Assembly (NCBI GenBank): GCA_023436685.1
Contig: JAEZIL010000043.1
Span: 1-7,934, forward strand
Direction: 5' to 3'
Origin: Bacteroidota bacterium
GTDB lineage: Bacteria; Bacteroidota; Bacteroidia; Chitinophagales; Chitinophagaceae
Length of the DNA stretch: 7,934 bases
Below are positions 1 to 6,450 of this stretch, piece by piece; position 1 is the stretch's first letter; every line of letters starts with the position of its first letter. The translations under genes and the position numbers were made by a program. Under the pieces are notes generated by a model, which saw nothing but the letters and a program-made list of their open reading frames with translations, had not been told where the DNA came from and did no database searches.

Positions 1-119
1 ATTTTGATAAGCTCTTTAATTGTTTTCGATAATGAACTCTGAGAAAGATAGATTTCTAACCCAACCATTGCTTTTAGTGCATTAGGTGCTACAGTTTTAA
101 TGTTAAATCGTTCTTGCAT
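1..119 (-). CDS. Carboxymuconolactone decarboxylase (AhpD-like) family protein, N-terminal part only
   Basis: Partial gene: the ATG is at 119 and the frame stays open to the left edge, giving 39 codons. The product begins MQERFNIKTVAPNALKAM, continues VGLEIYLSQSSLSKTIKEL and breaks off at IK. An opening with RFN, VAP.A..AM.GLE.Y and SLS...KELIK is typical of small carboxymuconolactone decarboxylase-domain proteins. In these, the next segment normally carries IRASQ.NGC..C with the redox cysteine pair, which lies outside this window. Family members are alkylhydroperoxidase-like or ring-lactone enzymes, and the substrate cannot be told from this fragment. A Crp/Fnr-type regulator remnant sits 65 bp upstream on the same strand. 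No clear Shine-Dalgarno is visible, as is usual in Bacteroidota. Family call fairly firm; exact function unknown. Confidence 0.75.
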   Translation of the reverse strand, partial: MQERFNIKTVAPNALKAMVGLEIYLSQSSLSKTIKELIK

Positions 120-184
120 TGCTTATCGTTTAAATTGTTCAATGCAAAAGTGAAAAATGGCATACTGATAAAACTTAAACTGGT

Positions 185-391
185 TTAAGAAATCCGCTTC
201 TTACGGATTTCACTCAGATATCCGGGTGTAAATCCTAAAAAGGAAGCGCGTAAGTATTGGGAATAGGTTGCGCAAATTCTGGATATCTATTAACTGATTG
301 AAAGTAAAATTCTTCTTTAGATATAGAAACAGATATTTGACACCCATTTGAGCAACTGCATAAGCCGCTGGGAAACAAAACGGAATAGCGC
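185..391 (-). pseudogene. Remnant of a Crp/Fnr-family transcriptional regulator, C-terminal half, frameshifted
   Basis: No single frame encodes this, but switching frames gives a continuous Crp/Fnr-like C-terminal region. Frame 1 (391 to about 323) reads FVSQRLMQLLKWVSNICFYI, then meets TAA at 317-319. A second frame (about 322 to 252) reads SKEEFYFQSV, NRYPEFAQPI and PNTY. It returns to the first frame at about 250 with ASFLGFTPGYLSEIRKKRIS and a TAA at 185-187. One extra base near 320 and one missing base near 250 would restore the frame. The ending matches the recognition-helix region of Bacteroidota cyclic-nucleotide-binding-type regulators, in which (I)ASYLGxTPExLSxIRKK is characteristic. 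An in-frame TGA at 392-394 closes the upstream side, and I see no cNMP-binding domain beyond it. So it is a degraded fragment, or an intact end affected by sequencing errors. It lies just upstream of the carboxymuconolactone decarboxylase-like gene and may once have regulated it (inference). Confidence 0.6.
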
Positions 392-483
392 TCAGCATTT
401 ATAAAATAAAGACCTTTTTGTACGCGAACCTAAATTGCAGATAACCAGTTACTGATACAATTAACTCAAACGATTCAAACAAT

Positions 484-507
484 AAAAGCCGCTACAGTAG
501 CGGCTTT
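484..507 (-). terminator. Rho-independent terminator after tRNA-Lys
   Basis: Read on the minus strand, the sequence forms a stem AAAGCCGCTAC / GTAGCGGCTTT with a minimal loop, directly followed by TTATT. It begins about 10 bases after the tRNA 3' end, so it is well placed to end the tRNA-Lys transcript and any read-through from mtaB. Confidence 0.85.
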
Positions 508-516
508 CGTATTTCG

Positions 517-589
<73 letters not shown>

Positions 590-596
590 AGTATGA

Positions 597-626
597 CAAA
601 TATAACTAAAGTTGCCAGTCAACCAA
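597..626 (-). promoter_or_regulatory. Probable promoter of tRNA-Lys, overlapping the end of mtaB
   Basis: On the minus strand TATATTTG (604-597) matches the Bacteroidota -7 element TAnnTTTG exactly. A TTG (626-624) lies 19 bases upstream, the expected place for the -33 element. The element sits just outside the mtaB stop (TAG, 608-606), and the -33 element lies inside its last codons. Initiation a few bases after the -7 box would fall almost at the first base of the tRNA (589), leaving a 5' leader of only a few bases. Prediction from motif and spacing only. Confidence 0.55.
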
Positions 627-1880
627 TTGGTTCACCCACTCTTCGCGGTAGGGTGTTTGTACTTTTATATAGTTATCGGTATAGCCTTCCATCATGCCAT
701 TCTTCTCTGCGCTTTCAAACAATACTTTTCGCGTTTGGCCATTGTGTTGTGCCGTAAAATATTGCAGCTTTTGGTAAGAAAGGTTGCGCAAGGCTTTGTT
801 GCGTTCATGCCTTATGTTCATAGGCACTACAGGCTGCATATCTATTGCCAGCGTATTAGCACGTTCAGAATAGGTAAAGACGTGAAAGTAAGAAACATCA
901 ATGCTGTGCAGAAAATCGAAGGTGTCTTTAAAGTCTTCATCGCTCTCGTTAGGAAAGCCTACTATTACATCTACCCCTATAGCGCAATGCGGCATCAGCT
1001 GCTTAATGGTTGCTATGCGTTCGGCATATAGTTCGCGCTGATACCTGCGGCGCATTAGCCCTAGTATCTTATTGCTGCCGCTTTGCAGCGGTATATGAAA
1101 ATGCGGCATAAACTTCTTTGATCTTGAAACAAATTCTATGATCTCATTGCTCAGCAGATTTGGCTCAATAGATGAGATACGGAAACGTTCAATTCCATTT
1201 GTTTCGTCTAGCGCCTGCACCAGTTCATAAAAGCTTTCTTCGCGTTTTTTACCACCATTAGTGCCTTTGCCAAAGTCGCCAAGGTTTATACCCGTAAGCA
1301 CTATTTCTTTGCTACCTGTCGATGCCAGCTCTTGCACATTCTCCAGCACGCCGGCAATGCTATCGCTGCGGCTATGGCCGCGGGCCAGCGGGATGGTGCA
1401 AAACGAGCAGTTATAATCGCAACCATCCTGCACTTTCAGAAAGGTGCGGGTACGGTCGTTCAAAGAGTAAGAACTGTTGAAACCTTCAACATCTGCAATA
1501 TCGCACGAGTGTATTTGTGCAGTATTACCCTTTGTAAGGTCTTGCAGGTGTTTTGTGATATTGAATTTCTCAGCAGCGCCCAGCACAAGGTCCACACCTT
1601 CTATCTCTGCTATTTCTTTAGGCTTCAGCTGGGCGTAGCACCCTGTTATCACCACCATAGCCTCAGGTGCGCGGCGCTGTATACGCCTTACCAGCTGGCG
1701 GCATTCTTTATCTGCATTGTCGGTTACCGAGCAGGTATTGATAACATATACATCAGCAGCTTCGTCAAACTCTTTTTTCACAAAGCCATCTGCCTCCAGC
1801 ATACGGCTGAGTGTAGATGTTTCGGAATAATTGAGTTTGCAGCCCAGCGTGTGGAACGCTACCGATTTGGTTGATATCAT
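606..1880 (-). CDS. mtaB: tRNA t6A37 methylthiotransferase MtaB
   Basis: Radical-SAM methylthiotransferase of 424 residues. The family converts N6-threonylcarbamoyladenosine at position 37 of certain tRNAs, lysine tRNA being the classic case, into its 2-methylthio derivative (ms2t6A) in the cytoplasm. The N-terminal UPF0004 domain has its three auxiliary-cluster cysteines at C14 (LGCKLN), C50 (INTCS) and C81 (TGCYAQ). The radical-SAM cluster motif CxxxCxxC is C154-C158-C161 (GCDYNCSFC), followed by TIPLARGHSRS, which favours the MtaB type over MiaB or RimO. Later family segments are FHIPLQSGSNKIL (261-273), MRRRY, VIVGFPNE and YSERANT. The C-terminal TRAM-like region (about 380-424) is short but ends naturally. 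The ATG at 1880 gives the usual N-terminus a few residues before the first cysteine motif. tRNA-Lys(CTT), a plausible substrate, lies 16 bp downstream. Confidence 0.93.
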   Translation of the reverse strand: MISTKSVAFHTLGCKLNYSETSTLSRMLEADGFVKKEFDEAADVYVINTCSVTDNADKECRQLVRRIQRRAPEAMVVITGCYAQLKPKEIAEIEGVDLVLGAAEKFNITKHLQDLTKGNTAQIHSCDIADVEGFNSSYSLNDRTRTFLKVQDGCDYNCSFCTIPLARGHSRSDSIAGVLENVQELASTGSKEIVLTGINLGDFGKGTNGGKKREESFYELVQALDETNGIERFRISSIEPNLLSNEIIEFVSRSKKFMPHFHIPLQSGSNKILGLMRRRYQRELYAERIATIKQLMPHCAIGVDVIVGFPNESDEDFKDTFDFLHSIDVSYFHVFTYSERANTLAIDMQPVVPMNIRHERNKALRNLSYQKLQYFTAQHNGQTRKVLFESAEKNGMMEGYTDNYIKVQTPYREEWVNQLVDWQL

Positions 1881-1890
1881 AACAGGGCTG

Positions 1891-1898
1891 CAAAATTA
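1891..1898 (-). promoter_or_regulatory. mtaB: Possible -7 element for mtaB
   Basis: TAATTTTG on the minus strand fits the Bacteroidota TAnnTTTG box and lies 10 bases before the mtaB ATG. I could not find a convincing TTG at the right upstream distance, and initiation here would leave almost no leader. The assignment is weak. Confidence 0.3.
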
Positions 1899-1916
1899 CG
1901 AAATATTGCAATCTGC

Positions 1917-1947
1917 TTGACAGGTTAACGCTACGGATGTACCTTTG
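1917..1947 (+). promoter_or_regulatory. Probable Bacteroidota-type promoter for the lipoprotein gene
   Basis: TTG (1917-1919) and TACCTTTG (1940-1947) are separated by 20 bases, close to the TTG...TAnnTTTG pattern used by the main sigma factor of this phylum. Transcription would start near 1952-1955, leaving a leader of only about 10 nt before the ATG at 1965. Confidence 0.6.
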
Positions 1948-1964
1948 TTTAATATTTATCCATT

Positions 1965-2519
1965 ATGAAGAAATTTTTATTGTTTTTGGCAGCAGGTGCT
2001 GTCCTGATAACTTCTTGCGACAAGCTTGGGGGGCTAGGTAATATTACGCAGGATATCAATTCAAGTGCGGATCTGTTGCTTCCCGGTGTACCTGGGTATG
2101 ACACTGTATTACCGGGAGGAGTATTTGCATATTCACCGGCTATTAATGTAGAAACCAATTCGGAGCAAACCTTAAAAGACTACAATACAAGCAGCGATAA
2201 GGTAACCAGTGTTAAGCTGACCAAAATGGCGGTTAAAATGCTGGAACCAGGCGGGCAGGTATTCGATTTTATGGATACTATAAAAGTGTACATATCGGCC
2301 GATGGACTTGAGGAAAAACTGATGGCCTATAAAAATGGTGTGCCCACTGGTGTGCAAAATGTAGACCTGGACTGCTATAGCGATATTGAAATGAAGGAGT
2401 ATTTCCTGAAACCACAAATGCGTATCCGTTTTGGCGGCCATTTTGTTAAATCCCCCGACAGCACTACCAAGCTTCAGTTGGATTTTACCAACCAGCTAAC
2501 TGCAAATGTTTTAAAATAG
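1965..2519 (+). CDS. Putative lipoprotein of unknown function
   Basis: Protein of 184 residues that I do not recognise by name. It opens with a lipoprotein signal peptide: MKK, a hydrophobic stretch LFLAAGAVLI, and a lipobox ending TSC with the lipidated cysteine at C18. D19-K20 follow, then a Gly/Asn/Ser-rich linker. The mature part (about 60-184) alternates polar and hydrophobic residues, for example KVTSVKLTKMAVKML, TIKVYISADG and LQLDFTNQLTANV. That suggests an all-beta, possibly immunoglobulin-like sandwich domain, with no visible catalytic motif. It stands alone between a predicted promoter and a strong terminator, so it is probably monocistronic. The leader to the ATG is very short and no Shine-Dalgarno is seen. 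Membrane anchoring is well supported; which membrane and what it does are open. Confidence 0.85.
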   Translation: MKKFLLFLAAGAVLITSCDKLGGLGNITQDINSSADLLLPGVPGYDTVLPGGVFAYSPAINVETNSEQTLKDYNTSSDKVTSVKLTKMAVKMLEPGGQVFDFMDTIKVYISADGLEEKLMAYKNGVPTGVQNVDLDCYSDIEMKEYFLKPQMRIRFGGHFVKSPDSTTKLQLDFTNQLTANVLK

Positions 2520-2539
2520 AACTTAATGCTTTAGCAATA

Positions 2540-2567
2540 AAATAGCCCCGAATATTCGGGGCTATTT
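2540..2567. terminator. Bidirectional terminator between converging genes
   Basis: A perfect 28-base inverted repeat, AAATAGCCCCGAAT followed by its exact complement, forms a GC-rich hairpin. A T-rich tail follows on the plus strand (ATTTTATT), and TATTGC follows the final T run of the stem on the minus strand. It lies 20 bp after the lipoprotein stop and 31 bp after the barrel-protein stop, so it can serve both converging transcripts. Confidence 0.88.
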
Positions 2568-2598
2568 ATTTTATTAACCTAGTAGAAAATCCGGGGTA

Positions 2599-3492
2599 TT
2601 AGAAGCGGTAGCCTATCTTGAAGCCAAATTGTACCAGGGCTTCAGGGTCGTTATAGCTGCGGTATCCGTAATAATAATCACCGCGGTTATTATCCGAAAC
2701 ATAAGAGAAGCCAATACCAAACTCAAGACCCATGTGCAGGTGCGGAGTAGGGTTGATGTTCAAAGAGTTGTTTATAATCATACCAAAGGTGAATTCCGTG
2801 GTTTGAACCTTTGCCGGGTAGCCGGGGTATGTTATATAAGGACCATAGTATGGGCCATTATAATAGTAGTAGTCTGAGTATTCGGATACGCGGAACACCA
2901 GGTTGGGGCCTACGGCATAACGTACTATGCCTTTACCACCTGTAGGGTAAAATTTAAGACCTGGCATTGCATAGAAAGAATAGTCATGTTTCCTGTCTGT
3001 GCCATAGTAGCCGCCGTAGTATACGTCATCATACCTGGAGCCGTCCACATTAAAAGCCATAGCCAAAGGCATATAGAAGCTAACAATGTTGCGTTTTCTA
3101 TCCAGCACGCGTTCATAGCTTATTCCTACACCCGGGCCATTTTCAGTTATTTGTAGTGGCGCTGCTGCAAGAATATTGTTGCCGTATTTCAATTTGGGCT
3201 TATCCTTACGGTCGCGGCGGTCATGGTCAGGATGCCCCGGTCCACGGCGCTCGGCCACTATAACGTCCTCATCGCCATTTTCATATTCAATGCGCGATAC
3301 CTCTTTTTTATTAATAGTATAATCAGGGCCGCCATCGTTGCTTGCCTTCTTATAAATGATGTTTTTTTCACCCACCATTTTTACGTTCACTTCCATTACA
3401 TCGCCATCGCGCGTGTAAATTTTGTCTTGGGCAAATACCGTAGATGCGCTAAAGAGGGTTATAGCACTTAAGAATGAGATTTTCAAATTCAT
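2599..3492 (-). CDS. Outer-membrane beta-barrel-like protein with tyrosine-rich loops
   Basis: Exported protein of 297 residues. The signal peptide is residues 1-21, with likely cleavage after VFA and before Q22. Residues 23-80 form a small beta domain (IYTRDGDVMEVNVKMVG, IIYKK, DYTINKKEVSRIEYENG). I know this pattern from many Bacteroidota surface proteins, where it recurs as 'IxxKDGxxI.A.V.EV...I.YKK'. A highly charged Arg/Asp/His/Lys linker follows (82-101). Residues 102-297 look like an outer-membrane barrel: amphipathic strands such as GVGISYERVL, HLHMGLEFGIGFSYV and LVQFGFKIGYRF, with a terminal aromatic residue F297 as insertion signal. The strands are joined by Tyr/Gly-rich loops at 153-164, 205-225 and 270-280. 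Probably a small barrel of about eight strands (inference). No enzyme motif is seen and the function is unknown. It is expressed separately from purM if the weak hairpin at 3525-3537 terminates. Confidence 0.85.
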   Translation of the reverse strand: MNLKISFLSAITLFSASTVFAQDKIYTRDGDVMEVNVKMVGEKNIIYKKASNDGGPDYTINKKEVSRIEYENGDEDVIVAERRGPGHPDHDRRDRKDKPKLKYGNNILAAAPLQITENGPGVGISYERVLDRKRNIVSFYMPLAMAFNVDGSRYDDVYYGGYYGTDRKHDYSFYAMPGLKFYPTGGKGIVRYAVGPNLVFRVSEYSDYYYYNGPYYGPYITYPGYPAKVQTTEFTFGMIINNSLNINPTPHLHMGLEFGIGFSYVSDNNRGDYYYGYRSYNDPEALVQFGFKIGYRF

Positions 3493-3524
3493 ACAGAATG
3501 AGGGTGTTTTAGATTGTTAAAATA

Positions 3525-3537
3525 GCACAGATTGTGC
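3525..3537 (-). terminator. Weak possible terminator downstream of purM
   Basis: On the minus strand GCACA-ATC-TGTGC forms a 5-bp stem with a 3-base loop, followed by TATTTTAAC. It lies about 30 bp after the purM stop and 32 bp before the barrel-protein start. The short stem makes it a weak candidate. Confidence 0.25.
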
Positions 3538-3568
3538 CAAATTTCTACTAAAACGTGAAAGTTTCTGA

Positions 3569-4741
3569 TTAATTGTATATAAAGCGGCCGTTTTCGTTTT
3601 CTATCACAACTTCTTTTGCTGCAGCCTCTTCTACATATCCTGATATTTGAGCATCGATACCAAATGATTTAGATATTTCGACAATAGCTGCAGCTGTTTC
3701 TTTATCGGTATAAATTTCCAGCCTTTGGCCCATATTGAATACCTGGTACATCTCTTTCCAGTCTGTACCTGCTGATTTCTGTATCATATTGAATAATGGA
3801 GGAACTGGCAGCAGGTTGTTCTTCACAACACGCAATGGTTTAGGCAGGTAATGCAAAACTTTGCTTTGGCCACCACCACTGCAGTGTATTATGCCGTGTA
3901 TCTTATCAAAATGTTGTTGTAATACTTTCAGTACTACGGGCGCATAGGTGCGGGTTGGCGATAATATCATTTTACCCACGTTCAGCGGTGTTTCGGTGCT
4001 ATCCAGCATACCGTATGTACCGTTGTACACTACTTCATCGGGCAGGTTAGGGTCAACGCTTTCAGGGTATTTTGTTTTATATTCTTTCTTTAGCAGTTCG
4101 TGGCGGGCACTGGTAAGGCCATTGCTGCCCATACCGCTATTATATTCTTCTTCGTAAGTGGCTTGTCCGTAGCTGGCCAGCGACACTACGACATCGCCGG
4201 CTATCATTTTTTCAGTAGTTACCAGTTTGTCGCGGCGCATGCGGCACGCCATAGTGCCGTCTACTATCACAGTGCGAACAACATCTCCTACGTCAGCAGT
4301 TTCACCTCCTAAAAAACGGATATCGATACCATATTCGGCCAGGGTATTAAAATATTCCTGGCTGCTGTTGATGATAGCGCTGATAACCTCGCCAGGTATC
4401 AGGTGCTTGTTACGGCCTATGGTTGATGAATAGGTGAAAGGCCCTGTAGCGCCAACACACAGCAGGTCGTCAATATTCATAACGATCGAATCGATAGCGA
4501 TGCCTTTCCACACGCTCAGGTCGCCCGTTTCTTTCCAGTACATATATGCCAGTATCGATTTGGTACCCGCACCGTCGGCATGCATCAGGTTGCAATAGGC
4601 ATCGTCGCCCCCCCAGTAGTCGGGGTATATTTTGCAAAATGCATTGGGGTAAAGGCCTTTATCGAGCTTGGCAATAGCGCGGTGCACATCTTCTTTTTGT
4701 GCAGATACGCCTCTCTGGTTATAACGGTTATTATCAGACAT
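3569..4741 (-). CDS. purM: Phosphoribosylformylglycinamidine cyclo-ligase (AIR synthase), Bacteroidota long form
   Basis: PurM closes the imidazole ring of formylglycinamidine ribonucleotide with ATP to give aminoimidazole ribonucleotide, the fifth step of purine synthesis, in the cytoplasm. The 390-residue product has the AIR-synthase fold signatures: the early RYNQRGVSAQKEDVH, the nucleotide-binding strand HADGAGTKS (54-62), MNIDDLLCVGA (88-98), GGETADVGD (145-153), GSNGLTSARHE (205-215), SPTRTYAPVV (261-270), IHCSGGGQSK (285-294) and the end motif YQVFNMGQRLEIY (332-344). It is longer than the roughly 345 residues of the E. coli enzyme and has a recognisably different sequence. In my recollection it matches the form carried by Bacteroidota, often annotated only as AIR synthase-related. 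The ATG at 4741 gives the family N-terminus. The GNAT gene ends 25 bp upstream on the same strand, so the two may share a transcript. Confidence 0.92.
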   Translation of the reverse strand: MSDNNRYNQRGVSAQKEDVHRAIAKLDKGLYPNAFCKIYPDYWGGDDAYCNLMHADGAGTKSILAYMYWKETGDLSVWKGIAIDSIVMNIDDLLCVGATGPFTYSSTIGRNKHLIPGEVISAIINSSQEYFNTLAEYGIDIRFLGGETADVGDVVRTVIVDGTMACRMRRDKLVTTEKMIAGDVVVSLASYGQATYEEEYNSGMGSNGLTSARHELLKKEYKTKYPESVDPNLPDEVVYNGTYGMLDSTETPLNVGKMILSPTRTYAPVVLKVLQQHFDKIHGIIHCSGGGQSKVLHYLPKPLRVVKNNLLPVPPLFNMIQKSAGTDWKEMYQVFNMGQRLEIYTDKETAAAIVEISKSFGIDAQISGYVEEAAAKEVVIENENGRFIYN

Positions 4742-4766
4742 CGTGGCGCAAAAATAAACTAAAACC

Positions 4767-5369
4767 CTAAGACTTAAATGCCGATGTCATGTTGTATTCC
4801 AGCAGGCGTTTTACCTCAGGCCATTCTTCGTGGATGATGCTGAAAATAGCAGTGTTACGCAGTTCGCCATTGTAGCGAATGCGGTCGTTACGGAGTGTGC
4901 CCTCGTATTTGGCTCCTAATTTGCGTATAGCTGCACGGCTGCGCATGTTTTTGTCGTGCGCCTGTAATTGTATACGTACGGTGTTTAGTTGCTCGAAACA
5001 GTAGGTGAGTAGCAATAGCTTGCAGGCAGTATTATGTCCTTTGCCCCATACTTGCGGCGTATACCATGTCCAGCCTATCTCCAGCTTTCGGTGTGCCGGA
5101 TATATATTATAAAAACGCGTGCTGCCAATAATTTCACCTGTCTTATTGTCAAAAATTGTAAACGGATACTCTTCACCGGTAGGACGGCGCAGCAGCGCAC
5201 TTTTTAGTTCGTTTCTCAGGGTTTCATTATTGGTGCCGTCTAGCGAAAGGAACTGCCATATCTCCGGTTGTTGCGCAATTCTCAGCAGTGCATCAAAATG
5301 TTCAGCAGAAAGTGGCTCCAGCCTCACAAATTCGTTTTGCAATACTACAGGATGCTGTATCCAGTTCAT
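4767..5369 (-). CDS. GNAT-family N-acetyltransferase (RimJ/RimL-like)
   Basis: Acetyl-CoA-dependent N-acetyltransferase of 200 residues. It begins with the RimJ/RimL-like opening V.LQNEFVRLEPLSAEHFDAL (9-28). The central beta strands IGSTRFYNIYP and KLEIGWTWYTPQVWGKG (95-111) follow. The pyrophosphate-binding loop QVWGKG fits the (Q/R)xxGx(G/A) motif A of the fold. The late segment NMRSRAAIRKLGAKYEGTLR (141-160) is typical of this branch, in which an Asn/Ser-Ala-Ile/Lys-Gly-Ala helix lines the cofactor. Its substrate, which could be a protein N-terminus, an amino acid or a small molecule, cannot be deduced. It lies immediately upstream of purM (25 bp) on the same strand and diverges from ftcD across a 58-bp gap that must hold both promoters. 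No clear promoter is recognisable there. Confidence 0.9.
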   Translation of the reverse strand: MNWIQHPVVLQNEFVRLEPLSAEHFDALLRIAQQPEIWQFLSLDGTNNETLRNELKSALLRRPTGEEYPFTIFDNKTGEIIGSTRFYNIYPAHRKLEIGWTWYTPQVWGKGHNTACKLLLLTYCFEQLNTVRIQLQAHDKNMRSRAAIRKLGAKYEGTLRNDRIRYNGELRNTAIFSIIHEEWPEVKRLLEYNMTSAFKS

Positions 5370-5427
5370 AAATTAGGTGTATGGTGCAATTTACAGCAGG
5401 TATCGACATTTATGTACATTTACGTTC

Positions 5428-6450
5428 ATGATAAGTAAAGGGCCGCTATTAGAGTGTGTACCCAATTTTAGCGAAGGCCGCGATAAAAGTATAATTGATG
5501 CTATTGCAGCCTCTATACAGCAGGTAAGTAATGTAAGCTTATTGCATATAGATGCCAGCCCGGCAGCCAACCGCACAGTAATGACCTTTGCAGGCCAGCC
5601 TGAGGCTGTGGTGGAGGCTGCTTTCCAAGCAATAAAAACAGCAGGTGAGCGTATAGATATGAGTAAACAGGAGGGGGTGCATCCCCGCATTGGCGCTACT
5701 GATGTTTGTCCGTTGGTACCACTGGCCAATATGACAATGGCGCAAGCTGTTGACTGGTCGAACCAATTGGGTAAGCGTGTAGGCCAAGAACTGAATATAC
5801 CGGTTTATTTATACGAGCATTCTGCAAAAGCAAAACATAGGCAGGCATTGCCCGATATACGCAAGGGACAGTACGAGGGCTTTGCAGAGAAGATGAAGCA
5901 GCCGGAATGGATGCCCGATTATGGCCCTGCCAACTTTGCACAAAACACAGGCGCTACCGTTTTGGGTGCCAGAGATGTGCTGGTGGCGTTCAATATATCT
6001 TTAAACACGCAAGATATTGGCAAGGCCGAATATATAGCTGCGCGTATGCGTACCAGTGGTTATTGGCAAAAAGACAACGGGCAAAAGATAAAAATACCAG
6101 GCATGTTACCTAAACTTCGTGCAATAGGCTGGTACATGGCCGATTTTGGCAGCGCCCAAGTATCTATGAACCTACTTGACTACCGCATTACCTCTCCACT
6201 AAAGGTTTGGGAAACCTGCAAAGCAGTAGCTAAAGAAATAGGTGTAGAACTGATAGGCAGCGAACTGATAGGCCTGATGCCTGAAGTCTGTGTGCTGGAA
6301 GCAGGTAACTTTGCACTGAATGGCAGAACAGCCACAAAAGAAGAAACGATACAAAAAGGAATAGAATATTTAGGGTTGGATAAAGTAAAGCCTTTTACTA
6401 TTGAAGAAAAGGTGCTGGAATATGCCCTGCAAAAAGCCGGATGGATATAA
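5428..6450 (+). CDS. ftcD: Glutamate formimidoyltransferase (formiminotransferase domain only)
   Basis: The enzyme transfers the formimino group from N-formimino-L-glutamate, the product of histidine degradation, to tetrahydrofolate. The 340-residue chain has both formiminotransferase subdomains and no cyclodeaminase domain, so it is the single-function form. Seen in order: LLECVPNFSEGRD (7-19), HIDASPAANRTVMTF (40-54), EGVHPRIGATDVCPLVPL (82-99), PVYLYEHSA (125-133), GPANFAQNTGATVLGARDVLVAFNI (166-190, shown here with its key GAT.LGAR core), and the C-terminal subdomain with GSELIGLMPE (277-286). H85 in GVHPRIGA corresponds to the catalytic histidine (His82) of the porcine enzyme. An upstream ATG at 5377 is in frame, but 5428 starts right at the conserved N-terminus, so it is preferred. 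No hut genes are nearby. Its stop overlaps the lpxK start (TAATG), implying coupled translation. Confidence 0.92.
   Translation: MISKGPLLECVPNFSEGRDKSIIDAIAASIQQVSNVSLLHIDASPAANRTVMTFAGQPEAVVEAAFQAIKTAGERIDMSKQEGVHPRIGATDVCPLVPLANMTMAQAVDWSNQLGKRVGQELNIPVYLYEHSAKAKHRQALPDIRKGQYEGFAEKMKQPEWMPDYGPANFAQNTGATVLGARDVLVAFNISLNTQDIGKAEYIAARMRTSGYWQKDNGQKIKIPGMLPKLRAIGWYMADFGSAQVSMNLLDYRITSPLKVWETCKAVAKEIGVELIGSELIGLMPEVCVLEAGNFALNGRTATKEETIQKGIEYLGLDKVKPFTIEEKVLEYALQKAGWI

Noticed and set aside
210..398. 62-residue minus-strand reading frame as a small gene
   Set aside because: It overlaps the Crp/Fnr remnant in another frame, has no recognisable domain or start context, and is best explained as an out-of-frame reading of the decayed gene.
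400..483. Possible further coding or RNA content between the regulator remnant and the tRNA terminator
   Set aside because: AT-rich, with several stops in all frames on the minus strand and no hairpin, repeat or motif I can support.
621..632. Perfect 12-base palindrome AACCAATTGGTT over the tRNA-Lys -33 region, as an operator
   Set aside because: It lies in mtaB codons, is short, and nothing links it to a regulator. A closely similar string also occurs inside ftcD near 5763, suggesting chance.
1332..1874. 180-residue plus-strand reading frame inside mtaB, and a similar 139-residue one at 612-1031
   Set aside because: Both are antisense to a strongly conserved gene and have cysteine/histidine-rich, domain-free composition typical of shadow frames.
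5377..5427. N-terminal extension of FtcD from the upstream ATG
   Set aside because: The extra 17 residues (rich in Tyr, Arg and His) precede the conserved family start and fall in the short divergent intergenic region.
6247..6273. 12-base direct repeat GAACTGATAGGC in ftcD
   Set aside because: It encodes ELIG-S-ELIG at a place where the family normally has a GSE(L/V)(V/I)GL motif, so it fits ordinary coding constraint rather than a mobile or regulatory repeat.
6441..6449. Earlier in-frame ATG for lpxK
   Set aside because: It adds only three residues. The TAATG overlap at 6448-6452 is the more usual coupled start, though the sequence alone cannot exclude the other.
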